A stretch of 27,229 nt of DNA from Flavobacteriaceae bacterium (GCA_002729755.1 PBYT01000015.1:25671-52899); one strand, 5' to 3'; counted from the first letter of the stretch, positions 7,809 through 16,637 are shown. Notes: generated by a model not told the origin, from the sequence alone. Numbers and translations are program-made.

Positions 7809-8261
7809 ATGAGTTTAAATAATTTAAAACCAGCATTAGGATCTAATAAAAATAGCGGGAAAAGACTTGGAAGAGGTCAAGGTTCTGGTAAAGGCGGAAC
7901 TTCAACCAAAGGTCATAAGGGTGCTCAATCAAGATCAGGATATTCAAGAAAAATTGGTTTTGAGGGTGGACAGATGCCTTTGCAAAGAAGAGTGCCAAAA
8001 TTTGGTTTTAAAAATATAAATAGAAAGGAGTATGTGCCTATTAATATTGATACAATACAGCTTTTAATAGAACAAAAAAGAATAAAAAAACAATTGAAAA
8101 TTAAAAATATTTTAGAATTAAATTTAGCTCATAAAGGAGATCTTATTAAGATTTTGGGGAGAGGAAAGCTAGAATCACCGGTTGAGGTGTATGCTCATAA
8201 ATTTTCTAAATCAGCAGAAAATTCAATTGAAAAAGCAGGCGGTAAAGTGATTAAGTTATAA
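7809..8261 (+). CDS. rplO: 50S ribosomal protein L15 (uL15)
   Basis: Protein of 150 residues. The glycine- and arginine-rich N-terminus (GKRLGRGQGSGKGGTSTKGH, about residues 18-37) and the following GFEGGQMPLQRRVPKFGF are diagnostic for L15, a late 50S assembly protein. The C-terminal half has the beta-alpha domain ending FSKSAENSIEKAGGKVI. It lies just before secY, as in nearly all spc operons. Confidence 0.98.
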   Translation: MSLNNLKPALGSNKNSGKRLGRGQGSGKGGTSTKGHKGAQSRSGYSRKIGFEGGQMPLQRRVPKFGFKNINRKEYVPINIDTIQLLIEQKRIKKQLKIKNILELNLAHKGDLIKILGRGKLESPVEVYAHKFSKSAENSIEKAGGKVIKL

Positions 8262-8263
8262 AT

Positions 8264-9622
8264 ATGAATAAGTTTATAGACATAGTAAAAAAGATATTAA
8301 AGATTAAAGAGTTAAAGAACAGAATTCTTTTTACTCTAGGATTACTATTGGTCTATAGACTTGGTGCTCAGATAGTTCTCCCTGGGATAGATTCCCTAGA
8401 ATTGACTGCATTTAATTCAAGATTTGATGGTGGGGGCCTACTTGGAATTTTGAATGCATTTACTGGAGGAGCTTTTGGTAATGCTTCAGTCTTTGCATTA
8501 GGAATTATGCCTTATATATCTGCATCAATTGTAGTTCAATTAATGGGAGTTGCATTACCATATCTTCAGAAATTACAAAAGGAAGGAGAAAGTGGTAGAA
8601 AAAAAATAACTCAAATTACTAGATGGTTAACAATATTTATTTGTATAATTCAAGCACCTGCTTATTTATATAGCTTAACAGCTTTAGGTGTTCCAGAAAG
8701 TGCATTTATCTTTGGAAGGAGCCCAATATTTTTGATTTCAGCAGTAATTATATTAGTTACAGGAACTGTTTTTGCAATGTGGTTAGGAGAGAAGATAACC
8801 GATAAAGGAATTGGAAATGGTATTTCTCTTTTGATAACAGTTGGAATTGTAGCATCATTACCATTATCTTTTACTCAAAATTTAATTTCAAGGATAAGTC
8901 AGAGTAATGGGGGGTTAATCATGGTTGTAATTGAATTGGCAGTATGGCTAATTATAATTATTTTAAGCATATTGTTAGTTATGGCTGTTAGGCAAATTCC
9001 AGTTCAATATGCTAGAAGAAATAGCATTTCATCAAATGCTCAATCTAATACAGGAATGTCTTCAAGACAATATATTCCTCTTAAACTTAATTCATCTGGT
9101 GTTATGCCAATAATTTTTGCACAAGCATTAATGTTTGCTCCAGTGACCATTGGTGGTTTTTTTGGTAGCACTAATTTTGGCCAATGGTTACAGGCTAATT
9201 TTTCTGATATTTTTGGACTTTGGTATAATGTTCTTTTTGGGCTTTTATGTATAATATTTACATTTTTTTATACAGCGATTACTGTGCCAACAAACAAAAT
9301 GTCAGATGATTTGAAAAGAAGTGGAGGTTTTGTTCCAGGGATTAGACCAGGAAATGAAACAGCAGAGTATTTAGATTCAGTAATGTCTTACATAACATTT
9401 CCAGGATCTTTATATCTCGCTGCTATTGCTGTTTTTCCAGCAATTGTAGTTCAATTAATTGGAATGCAACAGGGATGGGCATTGTTTTATGGTGGTACAT
9501 CATTATTGATAATGGTAGGTGTTGCGATTGATACTATACAACAGGTTAACGCTTATTTATTGAATCATCATTATGATGGTCTTATGAAATCTGGTTCTAT
9601 GAGAAATAAACCACAAATTTAA
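8264..9622 (+). CDS. secY: Protein translocase subunit SecY
   Basis: Integral membrane protein of 452 residues, the channel-forming subunit of the SecYEG translocon in the inner membrane. The sequence shows about ten hydrophobic segments. Family signatures include GGLLGILNAFTGGAFGNASVFALGIMPYISASI in the plug and second-helix region, then GEKITDKGIGNGISLLI, and the cytoplasmic loop segment RRSGG-like LKRSGGFVPGIRPG before the eighth helix. secE and secG are not in the window. It lies 2 nt after rplO and 7 nt before infA, the usual spc order. Confidence 0.98.
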   Translation: MNKFIDIVKKILKIKELKNRILFTLGLLLVYRLGAQIVLPGIDSLELTAFNSRFDGGGLLGILNAFTGGAFGNASVFALGIMPYISASIVVQLMGVALPYLQKLQKEGESGRKKITQITRWLTIFICIIQAPAYLYSLTALGVPESAFIFGRSPIFLISAVIILVTGTVFAMWLGEKITDKGIGNGISLLITVGIVASLPLSFTQNLISRISQSNGGLIMVVIELAVWLIIIILSILLVMAVRQIPVQYARRNSISSNAQSNTGMSSRQYIPLKLNSSGVMPIIFAQALMFAPVTIGGFFGSTNFGQWLQANFSDIFGLWYNVLFGLLCIIFTFFYTAITVPTNKMSDDLKRSGGFVPGIRPGNETAEYLDSVMSYITFPGSLYLAAIAVFPAIVVQLIGMQQGWALFYGGTSLLIMVGVAIDTIQQVNAYLLNHHYDGLMKSGSMRNKPQI

Positions 9623-9629
9623 TTGATAT

Positions 9630-9845
9630 ATGGCTAAACAACAATCTATAGAACAAGAAGGGAAAATTATTGAGGCACTATCAAATGCTATGTTTAGGGT
9701 AGAACTTGAGAATGGACATATTGTTACTGCTCATATTTCCGGTAAAATGAGACTTCACTATATTAAGTTATTACCTGGGGATAAAGTAAAGCTTGAGATG
9801 AGTCCTTATGATTTATCAAAGGCAAGAATAACATTTAGAATGTAA
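9630..9845 (+). CDS. infA: Translation initiation factor IF-1
   Basis: Protein of 71 residues with an S1/OB-fold: IEQEGKIIEALSNAMFRVEL, then GHIVTAHISGKMRLHYIKLLPGDKVKLEMSPYDLSKARI. IF-1 binds the 30S A site during initiation. The sequence ends ITFRM, close to the usual C-terminus. Neither adk nor map lies between secY and infA. Confidence 0.97.
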   Translation: MAKQQSIEQEGKIIEALSNAMFRVELENGHIVTAHISGKMRLHYIKLLPGDKVKLEMSPYDLSKARITFRM

Positions 9846-9856
9846 ATTATATTATA

Positions 9857-9973
9857 ATGAAAGTAAGAGCATCTGTAAAAAAAAGAAGTGCTGATTGTAA
9901 AATAGTCAGACGAAAAGGACGTTTATATGTTATAAACAAAAAAAATCCAAGATTTAAACAAAGACAAGGTTAA
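9857..9973 (+). CDS. rpmJ: 50S ribosomal protein L36 (bL36), zinc-free type
   Basis: Small protein of 38 residues, starting MKVRASVKKRSADCK and ending NPRFKQRQG, clearly L36 by its N- and C-terminal signatures and by its place between infA and rpsM. In the zinc-binding form the ligands are C11, C14, C27 and H33. Here only C14 remains; the other positions are S11, N27 and F33, so this is the zinc-free form. It lies 11 nt after infA and 2 nt before rpsM. Confidence 0.97.
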   Translation: MKVRASVKKRSADCKIVRRKGRLYVINKKNPRFKQRQG

Positions 9974-9975
9974 TT

Positions 9976-10350
9976 ATGGCTAGAATATCAGGAATTGACA
10001 TACCAAAAGAAAAGAGAGGGGCTATTGCTCTAACATATATATATGGAATCGGTAGGAGTAGAGCAAAATCTATTTTGATTGATGCTAAAGTAGACGAAAA
10101 TAAAAAGGTTTCCGAATGGAATGATACTGAAATTGCAAGTATTAGAGATGTTGTAGGAAATTTAAAGATTGAGGGAGAACTTAGGTCTGAAACTCAATTA
10201 AATATAAAGAGACTTATGGATATTGGAAGTAATAGAGGAATAAGACATAGGTTAGGATTGCCTTTAAGAGGTCAAAGAACAAAAAATAATTCTAGAACTA
10301 GGAAAGGTAAGAGAAAAACTATAGCTAATAAGAAAAAAGTAACTAAATAA
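9976..10350 (+). CDS. rpsM: 30S ribosomal protein S13 (uS13)
   Basis: Protein of 124 residues starting MARISGIDIPKEKRGAIALT, followed by the helix-hairpin-helix segment YIYGIGRSRAKSIL, and the C-terminal signature GIRHRLGLPLRGQRTKNNSR. S13 contacts the P-site tRNA and forms bridges to the 50S subunit. It opens the alpha-operon part of the cluster. Confidence 0.98.
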   Translation: MARISGIDIPKEKRGAIALTYIYGIGRSRAKSILIDAKVDENKKVSEWNDTEIASIRDVVGNLKIEGELRSETQLNIKRLMDIGSNRGIRHRLGLPLRGQRTKNNSRTRKGKRKTIANKKKVTK

Positions 10351-10355
10351 AAGTC

Positions 10356-10739
10356 ATGGCAAAAACTACTAGTAAAAAAAGAAAAGTAATTGTTGAGTCA
10401 ACTGGTCAGGCTCATATAACTGCCTCATTTAATAATATTATAATTTCAATTACTAATAAAAAGGGAGAAGTTATTTCATGGTCATCTGCTGGAAAAATGG
10501 GATTTAGAGGTTCAAAAAAGAATACTCCATTTGCAGCTCAAACTGCTGCTGAAGATGCTGCTAAAGTAGCTCATGAAGCAGGGGTTAGAAGAATAAAAGT
10601 TTTAGTCAAAGGTCCAGGTAATGGTCGTGAATCTGCAATTCGAACTCTACATAATAATGGCTTAGAGGTTTCGGAAATTGTTGATGTAACTCCAACGCCA
10701 CATAATGGATGTAGACCGCCAAAAAGAAGAAGAGTATAA
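10356..10739 (+). CDS. rpsK: 30S ribosomal protein S11 (uS11)
   Basis: Protein of 127 residues. It contains GQAHITASFNNIIISITN, the segment KKNTPFAAQTAAEDAAK, and KGPGNGRESAIRTL, and ends with DVTPTPHNGCRPPKRRRV, the most conserved part of S11. It is located in the 30S platform. The start lies 5 nt after the rpsM stop. Confidence 0.98.
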   Translation: MAKTTSKKRKVIVESTGQAHITASFNNIIISITNKKGEVISWSSAGKMGFRGSKKNTPFAAQTAAEDAAKVAHEAGVRRIKVLVKGPGNGRESAIRTLHNNGLEVSEIVDVTPTPHNGCRPPKRRRV

Positions 10740-10753
10740 TTAAATAAAAAAAA

Positions 10754-11359
10754 ATGGCTAGATATAGAGGTCCAAAAACAAAAATTTCAAGAAAGTTCGG
10801 TGAACCACTCTTTGGTGAGGATAGGACTTTAGAGAAAAAAAATTACCCGCCAGGTCAACATGGAAATAGTAAAAGAAGATCAAAAAAATCTGAGTATGCT
10901 ATTCAGTTGATGGAAAAACAAAAAGCTAAATATACCTATGGAATACTTGAAAGACAATTTCGAATTTTATATGATAGGGCTAATAGAGCTAAAGGGATTA
11001 CTGGAGAAGTACTTCTTCAATTATGTGAATCAAGACTTGATAACGTAGTATATAGGATGGGCATGTCTAATACAAGAGATGGAGCAAGACAATTAGTTTC
11101 TCATAAACATATAACTGTTAATGGAAGAATAGTTAATATACCATCTTATACTTTAAGACCAGGTGATAAAATTGCAGTAAGAGAAAAATCAAAATCATTA
11201 GAATCAATTCAAAATTCTCTTAAATTAAGTGAATCCGAGTATGCATGGATTAAATGGAATAGTGAAAGACTTGAAGGGGAGTTTATTAATTTACCTGAAA
11301 GAGATCAAATTCCACAAAATATTAAAGAACAACTAATCGTAGAATTATATTCAAAATAA
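10754..11359 (+). CDS. rpsD: 30S ribosomal protein S4 (uS4)
   Basis: Protein of 201 residues. The N-terminus MARYRGPKTKISRKFGEPLFG has no zinc-binding cysteines. The S4 RNA-binding domain is at about residues 92-150, with ESRLDNVVYRMGMSNTRDGARQLVSHKHITVNGR. S4 nucleates 16S rRNA folding, and in some bacteria it represses the alpha operon. The 14-nt upstream spacer is A-rich (taaataaaaaaaa) and lacks a Shine-Dalgarno motif. Confidence 0.98.
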   Translation: MARYRGPKTKISRKFGEPLFGEDRTLEKKNYPPGQHGNSKRRSKKSEYAIQLMEKQKAKYTYGILERQFRILYDRANRAKGITGEVLLQLCESRLDNVVYRMGMSNTRDGARQLVSHKHITVNGRIVNIPSYTLRPGDKIAVREKSKSLESIQNSLKLSESEYAWIKWNSERLEGEFINLPERDQIPQNIKEQLIVELYSK

Positions 11360-11366
11360 ATCATAT

Positions 11367-12359
11367 ATGGCAATACTAAATTTTCAGAAACCAGATAAAG
11401 TAATCATGATAGATTCAACAGAATCTCATGGAAAGTTTGAATTCAGACCTTTAGAACCAGGTTATGGATTAACAATAGGAAATGCTCTTAGAAGAGTCTT
11501 ACTCTCATCCCTAGAAGGATACGCATTTACATCAATTAAAATTGAAGGAGTTGACCACGAGTTTTCTACAGTAGAAGGTGTAGTAGAAGATGTTACAGAA
11601 ATAATTTTAAACATTAAACAAATTAGATTAAAAAGACAAATCGAGGATTTTGATGGAGAAAGAATTAATGTTGTAGTAGGTAATCAAAATGAATTAAAGG
11701 CTTCTGATTTTCAAAAATTTATTTCTGGTTTTCAGATTTTAAATCCCGATCTTCATATTTGTAATCTAGAAAAGGATTATAAGCTAAACATTGAACTTAC
11801 TATTGAAAAAGGTAGAGGATATGTGCCAGCTGAGGAAAATAAAAAGTCTAATGACTCTATTGGTACTGTTGCTATTGATTCTATATATACACCAATAAAA
11901 AATGTGAAATATGAAATAGAGAACTATAGAGTTGAACAAAAAACTGATTATGAAAAATTAGTTTTTGAAATTATAACTGATGGTTCAATTCATCCAAAGG
12001 ATGCATTAACAGAAGCAGCTAAAACATTAATACATCATTTTATGTTGTTCTCTGATGAACTTATAACTCTTGAATCTGATGAAATTGCACAGTCAGAAGC
12101 ATATGATGAAGAATCTCTCCATATGAGACAACTACTAAAAACGAAATTGATTGATATGGATTTATCCGTTAGAGCTTTAAATTGTTTAAAAGCTGCAGAA
12201 GTAGATACATTAGGAGATCTTGTATCTTTTAATAAAAATGATTTGATGAAATTCAGAAACTTTGGAAGAAAGTCTCTTACAGAACTTGAAGAATTAGTGA
12301 TATTAAAGGGGCTATCTTTTGGTATGGATCTTTCAAAATATAAATTAGACAAAGAGTAA
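11367..12359 (+). CDS. rpoA: DNA-directed RNA polymerase subunit alpha
   Basis: Protein of 330 residues, full length. The N-terminal assembly domain includes KFEFRPLEPGYGLTIGNALRRVLLSSLEG (about residues 23-51) and the segment GRGYVPAEEN. The C-terminal domain, about residues 255-325, has two helix-hairpin-helix motifs (LSVRALNCLKAAEVDTLGDL and FRNFGRKSLTELEELV). The alpha subunit dimer scaffolds RNA polymerase. The CTD binds activators and upstream DNA. It lies 7 nt after rpsD and 12 nt before rplQ. Confidence 0.98.
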   Translation: MAILNFQKPDKVIMIDSTESHGKFEFRPLEPGYGLTIGNALRRVLLSSLEGYAFTSIKIEGVDHEFSTVEGVVEDVTEIILNIKQIRLKRQIEDFDGERINVVVGNQNELKASDFQKFISGFQILNPDLHICNLEKDYKLNIELTIEKGRGYVPAEENKKSNDSIGTVAIDSIYTPIKNVKYEIENYRVEQKTDYEKLVFEIITDGSIHPKDALTEAAKTLIHHFMLFSDELITLESDEIAQSEAYDEESLHMRQLLKTKLIDMDLSVRALNCLKAAEVDTLGDLVSFNKNDLMKFRNFGRKSLTELEELVILKGLSFGMDLSKYKLDKE

Positions 12360-12371
12360 AATTAAAAAGTA

Positions 12372-12779
12372 ATGAGGCATCGTAAAAAAGTAATTAAACT
12401 TGGAAGGAAAACAGCTCATAGGAAAGCTATGTTAGCTAATATGGCTTCTTCTCTAATTGAACATAAAAGAATAAATACAACTTTAACAAAAGCTAAAGCT
12501 TTAAAAGTATTTATCGAGCCTTTAATAACAAAATCTAAAACTGATGATACTCATAACAGAAGGATATGTTTTAGTAAGCTAAGAGATAAAGTTGCTGTAA
12601 AAACATTATTTGATGAAGTTGCAAAAAAAATTGATAACAGACCAGGGGGATATACAAGAATAATTAAGTTGGGCAATAGAATGGGAGATAATGCATCTAT
12701 GGCAATGATTGAGTTTGTAGATTATAATGAAATATATTCACAAAACAAGAAGAGTAAAGACAAGAAAAAAGAGTCTTAA
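12372..12779 (+). CDS. rplQ: 50S ribosomal protein L17 (bL17)
   Basis: Protein of 135 residues. It starts MRHRKKVIKLGRKTAHRKAMLANMASSLIEHKRI and contains RPGGYTRIIKLGNRMGDNASMAMIEFVD, the L17 signatures. The tail is short and lysine-rich. L17 sits near the tunnel exit. It is the last gene of the superoperon, and a strong terminator follows 28 nt downstream. Confidence 0.97.
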   Translation: MRHRKKVIKLGRKTAHRKAMLANMASSLIEHKRINTTLTKAKALKVFIEPLITKSKTDDTHNRRICFSKLRDKVAVKTLFDEVAKKIDNRPGGYTRIIKLGNRMGDNASMAMIEFVDYNEIYSQNKKSKDKKKES

Positions 12780-12807
12780 TTACTTTTTAAAAATTAATTG
12801 ATGATTT

Positions 12808-12840
12808 AAGGATATATGTTTTTACATATATCCTTTTTTT
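12808..12840 (+). terminator. Rho-independent terminator of the ribosomal operon
   Basis: A perfect 12-bp stem, AAGGATATATGT pairing with ACATATATCCTT (12808-12819 with 12824-12835), closes a TTTT loop and runs into a T-tract (12834-12840). The stem is AT-rich but long. It lies 28 nt after rplQ, so it should end the S10-spc-alpha transcript. Confidence 0.88.
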
Positions 12841-12861
12841 GTTTAATTTTATGTTCCAGTA

Positions 12862-13953
12862 ATGACTTATATAAAAAGGAAAAAAGGAATTGTGCTTCTA
12901 GCTGATGGAACAATTTTTTATGGAAAGTCTGTTGGTGTTAAGGGCACAGTTATTGGTGAAATCTGTTTCAATACAGGTGTTACTGGTTATCAAGAAATTT
13001 TTACAGATCCTTCATATTTTGGACAAATTATAGCTACCACTGCTTCTCATATAGGGAATTATGGTATAAAAGAAAATGAGTCGCAATCAGAAAGAATTTA
13101 TATTTCAGGACTAATTTGTAAAAATTTCAGTTATGTAAATTCAAGAGTATCTTCAAAGTCTGTTGATTCATGGTTTGAAAAACAAAAATTAATTGCTATT
13201 TCAGATGTAGATACTAGAGCTTTAGTCAGATATATTAGAGAAAATGGAGCTATGAATGCTGCTATTACTACAGATGTCGATAATTTAGATAAAGTAAAGA
13301 AGCAGTTAATGAATTCTCCAGAAATGGAAGGTTTAGAATTAGCTTCAAGAGTATCAACTAAAAAAGCTTACTATCTTGGAAATTCGAAAGCAAAATATAG
13401 GTTAGCTGTTTTAGATCTTGGTGTTAAAAAAAATATATTATCAAATTTTATAAAAAGAGACTTTTATATAAAAGTTTTTCCTTATGATACTGATTTTGAT
13501 GAGTTGCTTAAATTCAAGCCAAATGGATTTTTTCTTTCAAATGGACCTGGCGATCCTAAGCCTTTATCAAAAGTTATAGAAACAACAAAAAAGATAATTA
13601 ATAATAATTTTCCTCTTTTTGGAATTTGTCTTGGGCATCAAGTAATCGCTTTGGCAAATGGAATTAATACTTATAAAATGTTTAACGGCCATCGAGGGAT
13701 TAATCACCCTGTTTTAAATTTAAAAACCAGAAAAGGAGAAATAACTTCTCAGAATCATGGTTTTGCAGTTGATTTAAAAGAAGCAAAAAAAAATAAAAAG
13801 GTTTTAGTTACCCATGAACATCTAAATGATAATACAATAGCTGGAATTGAATTGAAAAATAAAAAATGTTTTTCAGTTCAATATCATCCTGAGGCTGGTC
13901 CTGGACCTAATGATGGCAATTATCTTTTTGATCAATTTCTATCATATATTTAA
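12862..13953 (+). CDS. carA: Carbamoyl-phosphate synthase small (glutaminase) subunit
   Basis: Protein of 363 residues. It hydrolyses glutamine and passes ammonia to CarB for carbamoyl phosphate, used in pyrimidine and arginine synthesis. The N-terminal CPSase small-chain domain (GIVLLADGTIFYGKSVG, FNTGVTGYQEIFTDPSYFGQI) spans about residues 1-150. A class I glutamine amidotransferase domain follows, with FFLSNGPGDP, the nucleophile Cys256 in GICLGHQ, and His342/Glu344 in YHPEAG, so the catalytic triad is complete. carB is not in the window. The start lies only 21 nt after the terminator, leaving little room for a promoter. eno follows after 9 nt. The rplQ-carA-eno order is, as I recall, common in Flavobacteriia. 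Confidence 0.97.
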   Translation: MTYIKRKKGIVLLADGTIFYGKSVGVKGTVIGEICFNTGVTGYQEIFTDPSYFGQIIATTASHIGNYGIKENESQSERIYISGLICKNFSYVNSRVSSKSVDSWFEKQKLIAISDVDTRALVRYIRENGAMNAAITTDVDNLDKVKKQLMNSPEMEGLELASRVSTKKAYYLGNSKAKYRLAVLDLGVKKNILSNFIKRDFYIKVFPYDTDFDELLKFKPNGFFLSNGPGDPKPLSKVIETTKKIINNNFPLFGICLGHQVIALANGINTYKMFNGHRGINHPVLNLKTRKGEITSQNHGFAVDLKEAKKNKKVLVTHEHLNDNTIAGIELKNKKCFSVQYHPEAGPGPNDGNYLFDQFLSYI

Positions 13954-13962
13954 TAAAAATAA

Positions 13963-15261
13963 ATGAGTAAAATAAAAGAAATAAAGGCAAGACAAATTTT
14001 TGATTCAAGAGGAAACCCTACAGTTGAAGCAGATGTCATTACCTCCAATGGCATCAAAGGTACTGCAGCTGTTCCCTCTGGAGCATCAACAGGAAAGTAT
14101 GAGGCTGTAGAATTAAGAGATAATAATAAAGAGAAATATTTAGGAAAGTCAGTTTTCAACGCAGTTAGTAATATAAATAAATTAATTTCAAAAAAAATAA
14201 TTGGTTATAGTGTCTTTGATCAAAACATTATAGATCAATTAATGATTGATTTAGATGGTACCGAAAACAAATCTAAAATAGGAGCAAATGCAATCCTAGC
14301 TGTTTCTCTAGCTGTTTCGAAAGCTGCTGCATCTGAAAAAGGAATATCTCTATATAAATATTTAGGAAGCAACTCTAACCCTTGTGTACTTCCTGTTCCA
14401 TTAATCAATATAATTAATGCTGGAAGTCATTCAGATTCTCCTATAGCATTCCAGGAGTTTATGATAGTTCCAGTTGGTGCAAAAAGTTTTTCACATGCTC
14501 TTCAAATTGGTAATGAAGTTTTTCACAATCTTAAAATAAATTTAAAAGATAGAAATCTAAGTATTTCTGTTGGAGATGAAGGAGGTTTTGCTCCTAAATT
14601 AAATGGAATTGAAGATGTATTAAATATAATAATTGATTCAATTAAAGATGCTGGATATAAAATTAAAGAGGATGTAATGATAGCTCTTGATTGTGCTTCA
14701 TCTGAATTTTATTCAAAAGGAGTATATGATTACTCAATTTTTGAGGGTAAAAATGCAAAAAAACTAAATTCAGATCAACAGGTTGAATATCTTATTTCAC
14801 TTTGTGAAAAGTTCCCTATTATATCAATTGAAGATGGAATGGATGAGGATGACTGGGATGGCTGGAAAAGACTTACAGAAAAAATTGGCAAGAAAGTTCA
14901 GCTTGTTGGAGATGATTTATTTGTTACTAATATAAAAAGACTTCAAAAGGGTATTACAGAAAAAATTGGAAATTCAATTTTAATCAAATTAAATCAGATT
15001 GGTACTTTAAGTGAAACAATTGAGTCAATAAAACTAGCATCTGAAAATAATTTTACATCAGTTATTTCTCACAGATCTGGTGAAACTGAAGATTCTACAA
15101 TTGCAGACCTATCAGTTGCTTTCAATACAGGTCAAATAAAGGCTGGTTCGATGTCTAGAAGCGATAGAATGGCCAAATATAATCAGCTTTTAAGAATAGA
15201 AGAAGAGCTTGGAGTAAATGCTCAGTATTTGGGTAAGAGAGCATTTAAGTTAAATTTTTAA
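13963..15261 (+). CDS. eno: Enolase (phosphopyruvate hydratase)
   Basis: Protein of 432 residues, standard length. It interconverts 2-phosphoglycerate and phosphoenolpyruvate in glycolysis. Motifs include KARQIFDSRGNPTVEADV at the start, AAVPSGASTG, SVGDEGGFAPKL with catalytic Glu206, SIEDGMDEDDWDGW and LVGDDLFVTN with the magnesium ligands, LIKLNQIGTLSETI with the catalytic Lys, and SHRSGETEDSTIADL. The conserved INGGSHSD segment reads INAGSHSD here, a mild change. The gene lies 9 nt after carA and is probably cotranscribed with it. Confidence 0.98.
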   Translation: MSKIKEIKARQIFDSRGNPTVEADVITSNGIKGTAAVPSGASTGKYEAVELRDNNKEKYLGKSVFNAVSNINKLISKKIIGYSVFDQNIIDQLMIDLDGTENKSKIGANAILAVSLAVSKAAASEKGISLYKYLGSNSNPCVLPVPLINIINAGSHSDSPIAFQEFMIVPVGAKSFSHALQIGNEVFHNLKINLKDRNLSISVGDEGGFAPKLNGIEDVLNIIIDSIKDAGYKIKEDVMIALDCASSEFYSKGVYDYSIFEGKNAKKLNSDQQVEYLISLCEKFPIISIEDGMDEDDWDGWKRLTEKIGKKVQLVGDDLFVTNIKRLQKGITEKIGNSILIKLNQIGTLSETIESIKLASENNFTSVISHRSGETEDSTIADLSVAFNTGQIKAGSMSRSDRMAKYNQLLRIEEELGVNAQYLGKRAFKLNF

Positions 15262-15304
15262 ACATTTAAATTTTAATAAATTTTTTTCTTAGATATTAGA
15301 CCAC

Positions 15305-15312
15305 TAAATTTG
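15305..15312 (+). promoter_or_regulatory. Candidate -7 promoter element before gltA
   Basis: TAAATTTG matches the Bacteroidota -7 consensus TAnnTTTG exactly and lies 16 nt before the gltA ATG, inside the 67-nt spacer after eno. I could not find a clear -33 TTTG at the expected distance, so the call rests on one element and its position. Confidence 0.4.
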
Positions 15313-15328
15313 TATTAAATATGGTTTT

Positions 15329-16624
15329 ATGGCTAATAATGTAAAAATTATTTATAATAATCAATCCTATTCTTTTCCAATTATTGAAGGATCTGAAAAT
15401 GAGAAAGCTATTGATATTAAACAACTTAGATCAAAAACAGGTTTTATAACTTATGATCCAGGTTATAAAAATACGGGACATTGTATAAGTAATATCACAT
15501 ATCTTGATGGTGAAAATGGAATTTTAAGATATAGGGGTTATTCAATTGACGAGCTTTGTAAAAAAACAACTTTTCTTGAAGTCTGCTACTTATTAATTTT
15601 TGGAGAGTTACCAACTAAACAACAACTTGATAAATTTCAATTTGATATTAATAAAGAATCATTAGTTGATGAGCATGTAAAGGAAATTTTTCATAGTTTT
15701 CCTAAATCTGCTCACCCAATGGGTGTTTTATCCTCATTAACTTCAGCTATGATTGCTTTTAACCCTAAAAATGAAAATAAATTATCATTAAAAGAATCTG
15801 CTAAATCTGAAAATGATAAAATATTATATAACTCAACTGTTAAATTACTTGCAAAATTTCCAATATTATCATCCTGGACATTGAGAAAAATTAAAGGGCT
15901 TCCTTTAAATTACAGTAGTGATAGGTTTAATTATGTAGAGAATATTGCTTATTTAATGTTTGCAAAACCTAATCAAGAATATGTTCAAAATGATATTGTT
16001 GTTAATGCACTTAATAGTTTACTTATTCTACATGCTGATCATGAGCAGAATTGCTCTACATCAACAGTTAGAATAGTTGGTTCCTCTTATGCAGGATTAT
16101 TTGCTTCAATTTCAGCTGGTATTTCAGCTTTATGGGGAAGACTTCATGGAGGAGCTAATCAAGCAGTTATTGAGATGTTAGAATTAATAAAAAATGATAA
16201 TTCAAATATTAATAAGTATATAGATAAAGCTAAAGATAAAAATGATCCATTCAGGCTAATGGGATTTGGACATAGAGTATATAAAAATTTTGATCCTAGA
16301 GCAAAAATAATTAAGAAAGCAACAGATCAAGTTTTAAATGATTTAGGAATTGATGATCCTGTTCTTGATATAGCAAAAGAAATTGAATCTAAAGCTCTAA
16401 ATGATCCTTATTTTATAGAAAAAAAATTATATCCTAATGTTGATTTTTACTCTGGAATTATATACAGAGCACTTGGTATACCTATTGATATGTTTACTGT
16501 AATATTTGCATTAGGTAGGATTCCTGGTTGGATTGCTCAATGGAAAGAAATGAGAGAATCAAATAGCCCAATTGGTAGACCAAGACAATTATATAATGGC
16601 CCTAATGAAAGGTCTATCAAATAA
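15329..16624 (+). CDS. gltA: Citrate synthase
   Basis: Protein of 431 residues, of the hexameric bacterial type by length. It condenses acetyl-CoA with oxaloacetate to start the citric acid cycle. Signatures are TYDPGYKNTGHCISNITYLDGENGILRYRGY near the N-terminus, LHADHEQNCSTSTVR with the first catalytic His, LHGGANQAVIEML, GFGHRVYKNFDPRAK with the second His, and DFYSGIIYRALGIP with the catalytic Asp. The start is ATG at 15329 (MANNVKI). A candidate promoter element lies 16 nt upstream. argS follows after 13 nt, so both are probably in one transcript. Confidence 0.97.
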   Translation: MANNVKIIYNNQSYSFPIIEGSENEKAIDIKQLRSKTGFITYDPGYKNTGHCISNITYLDGENGILRYRGYSIDELCKKTTFLEVCYLLIFGELPTKQQLDKFQFDINKESLVDEHVKEIFHSFPKSAHPMGVLSSLTSAMIAFNPKNENKLSLKESAKSENDKILYNSTVKLLAKFPILSSWTLRKIKGLPLNYSSDRFNYVENIAYLMFAKPNQEYVQNDIVVNALNSLLILHADHEQNCSTSTVRIVGSSYAGLFASISAGISALWGRLHGGANQAVIEMLELIKNDNSNINKYIDKAKDKNDPFRLMGFGHRVYKNFDPRAKIIKKATDQVLNDLGIDDPVLDIAKEIESKALNDPYFIEKKLYPNVDFYSGIIYRALGIPIDMFTVIFALGRIPGWIAQWKEMRESNSPIGRPRQLYNGPNERSIK

Positions 16625-16637
16625 ATAATATATCTCT

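Noticed and set aside
12035..12352. 105-residue minus-strand reading frame inside rpoA
   Set aside because: It is antisense to the conserved alpha C-terminal domain, with no motif of its own.
15262..15290. Terminator after eno
   Set aside because: The AT-rich sequence can form only weak imperfect pairings, with no clear stem and T-tract.
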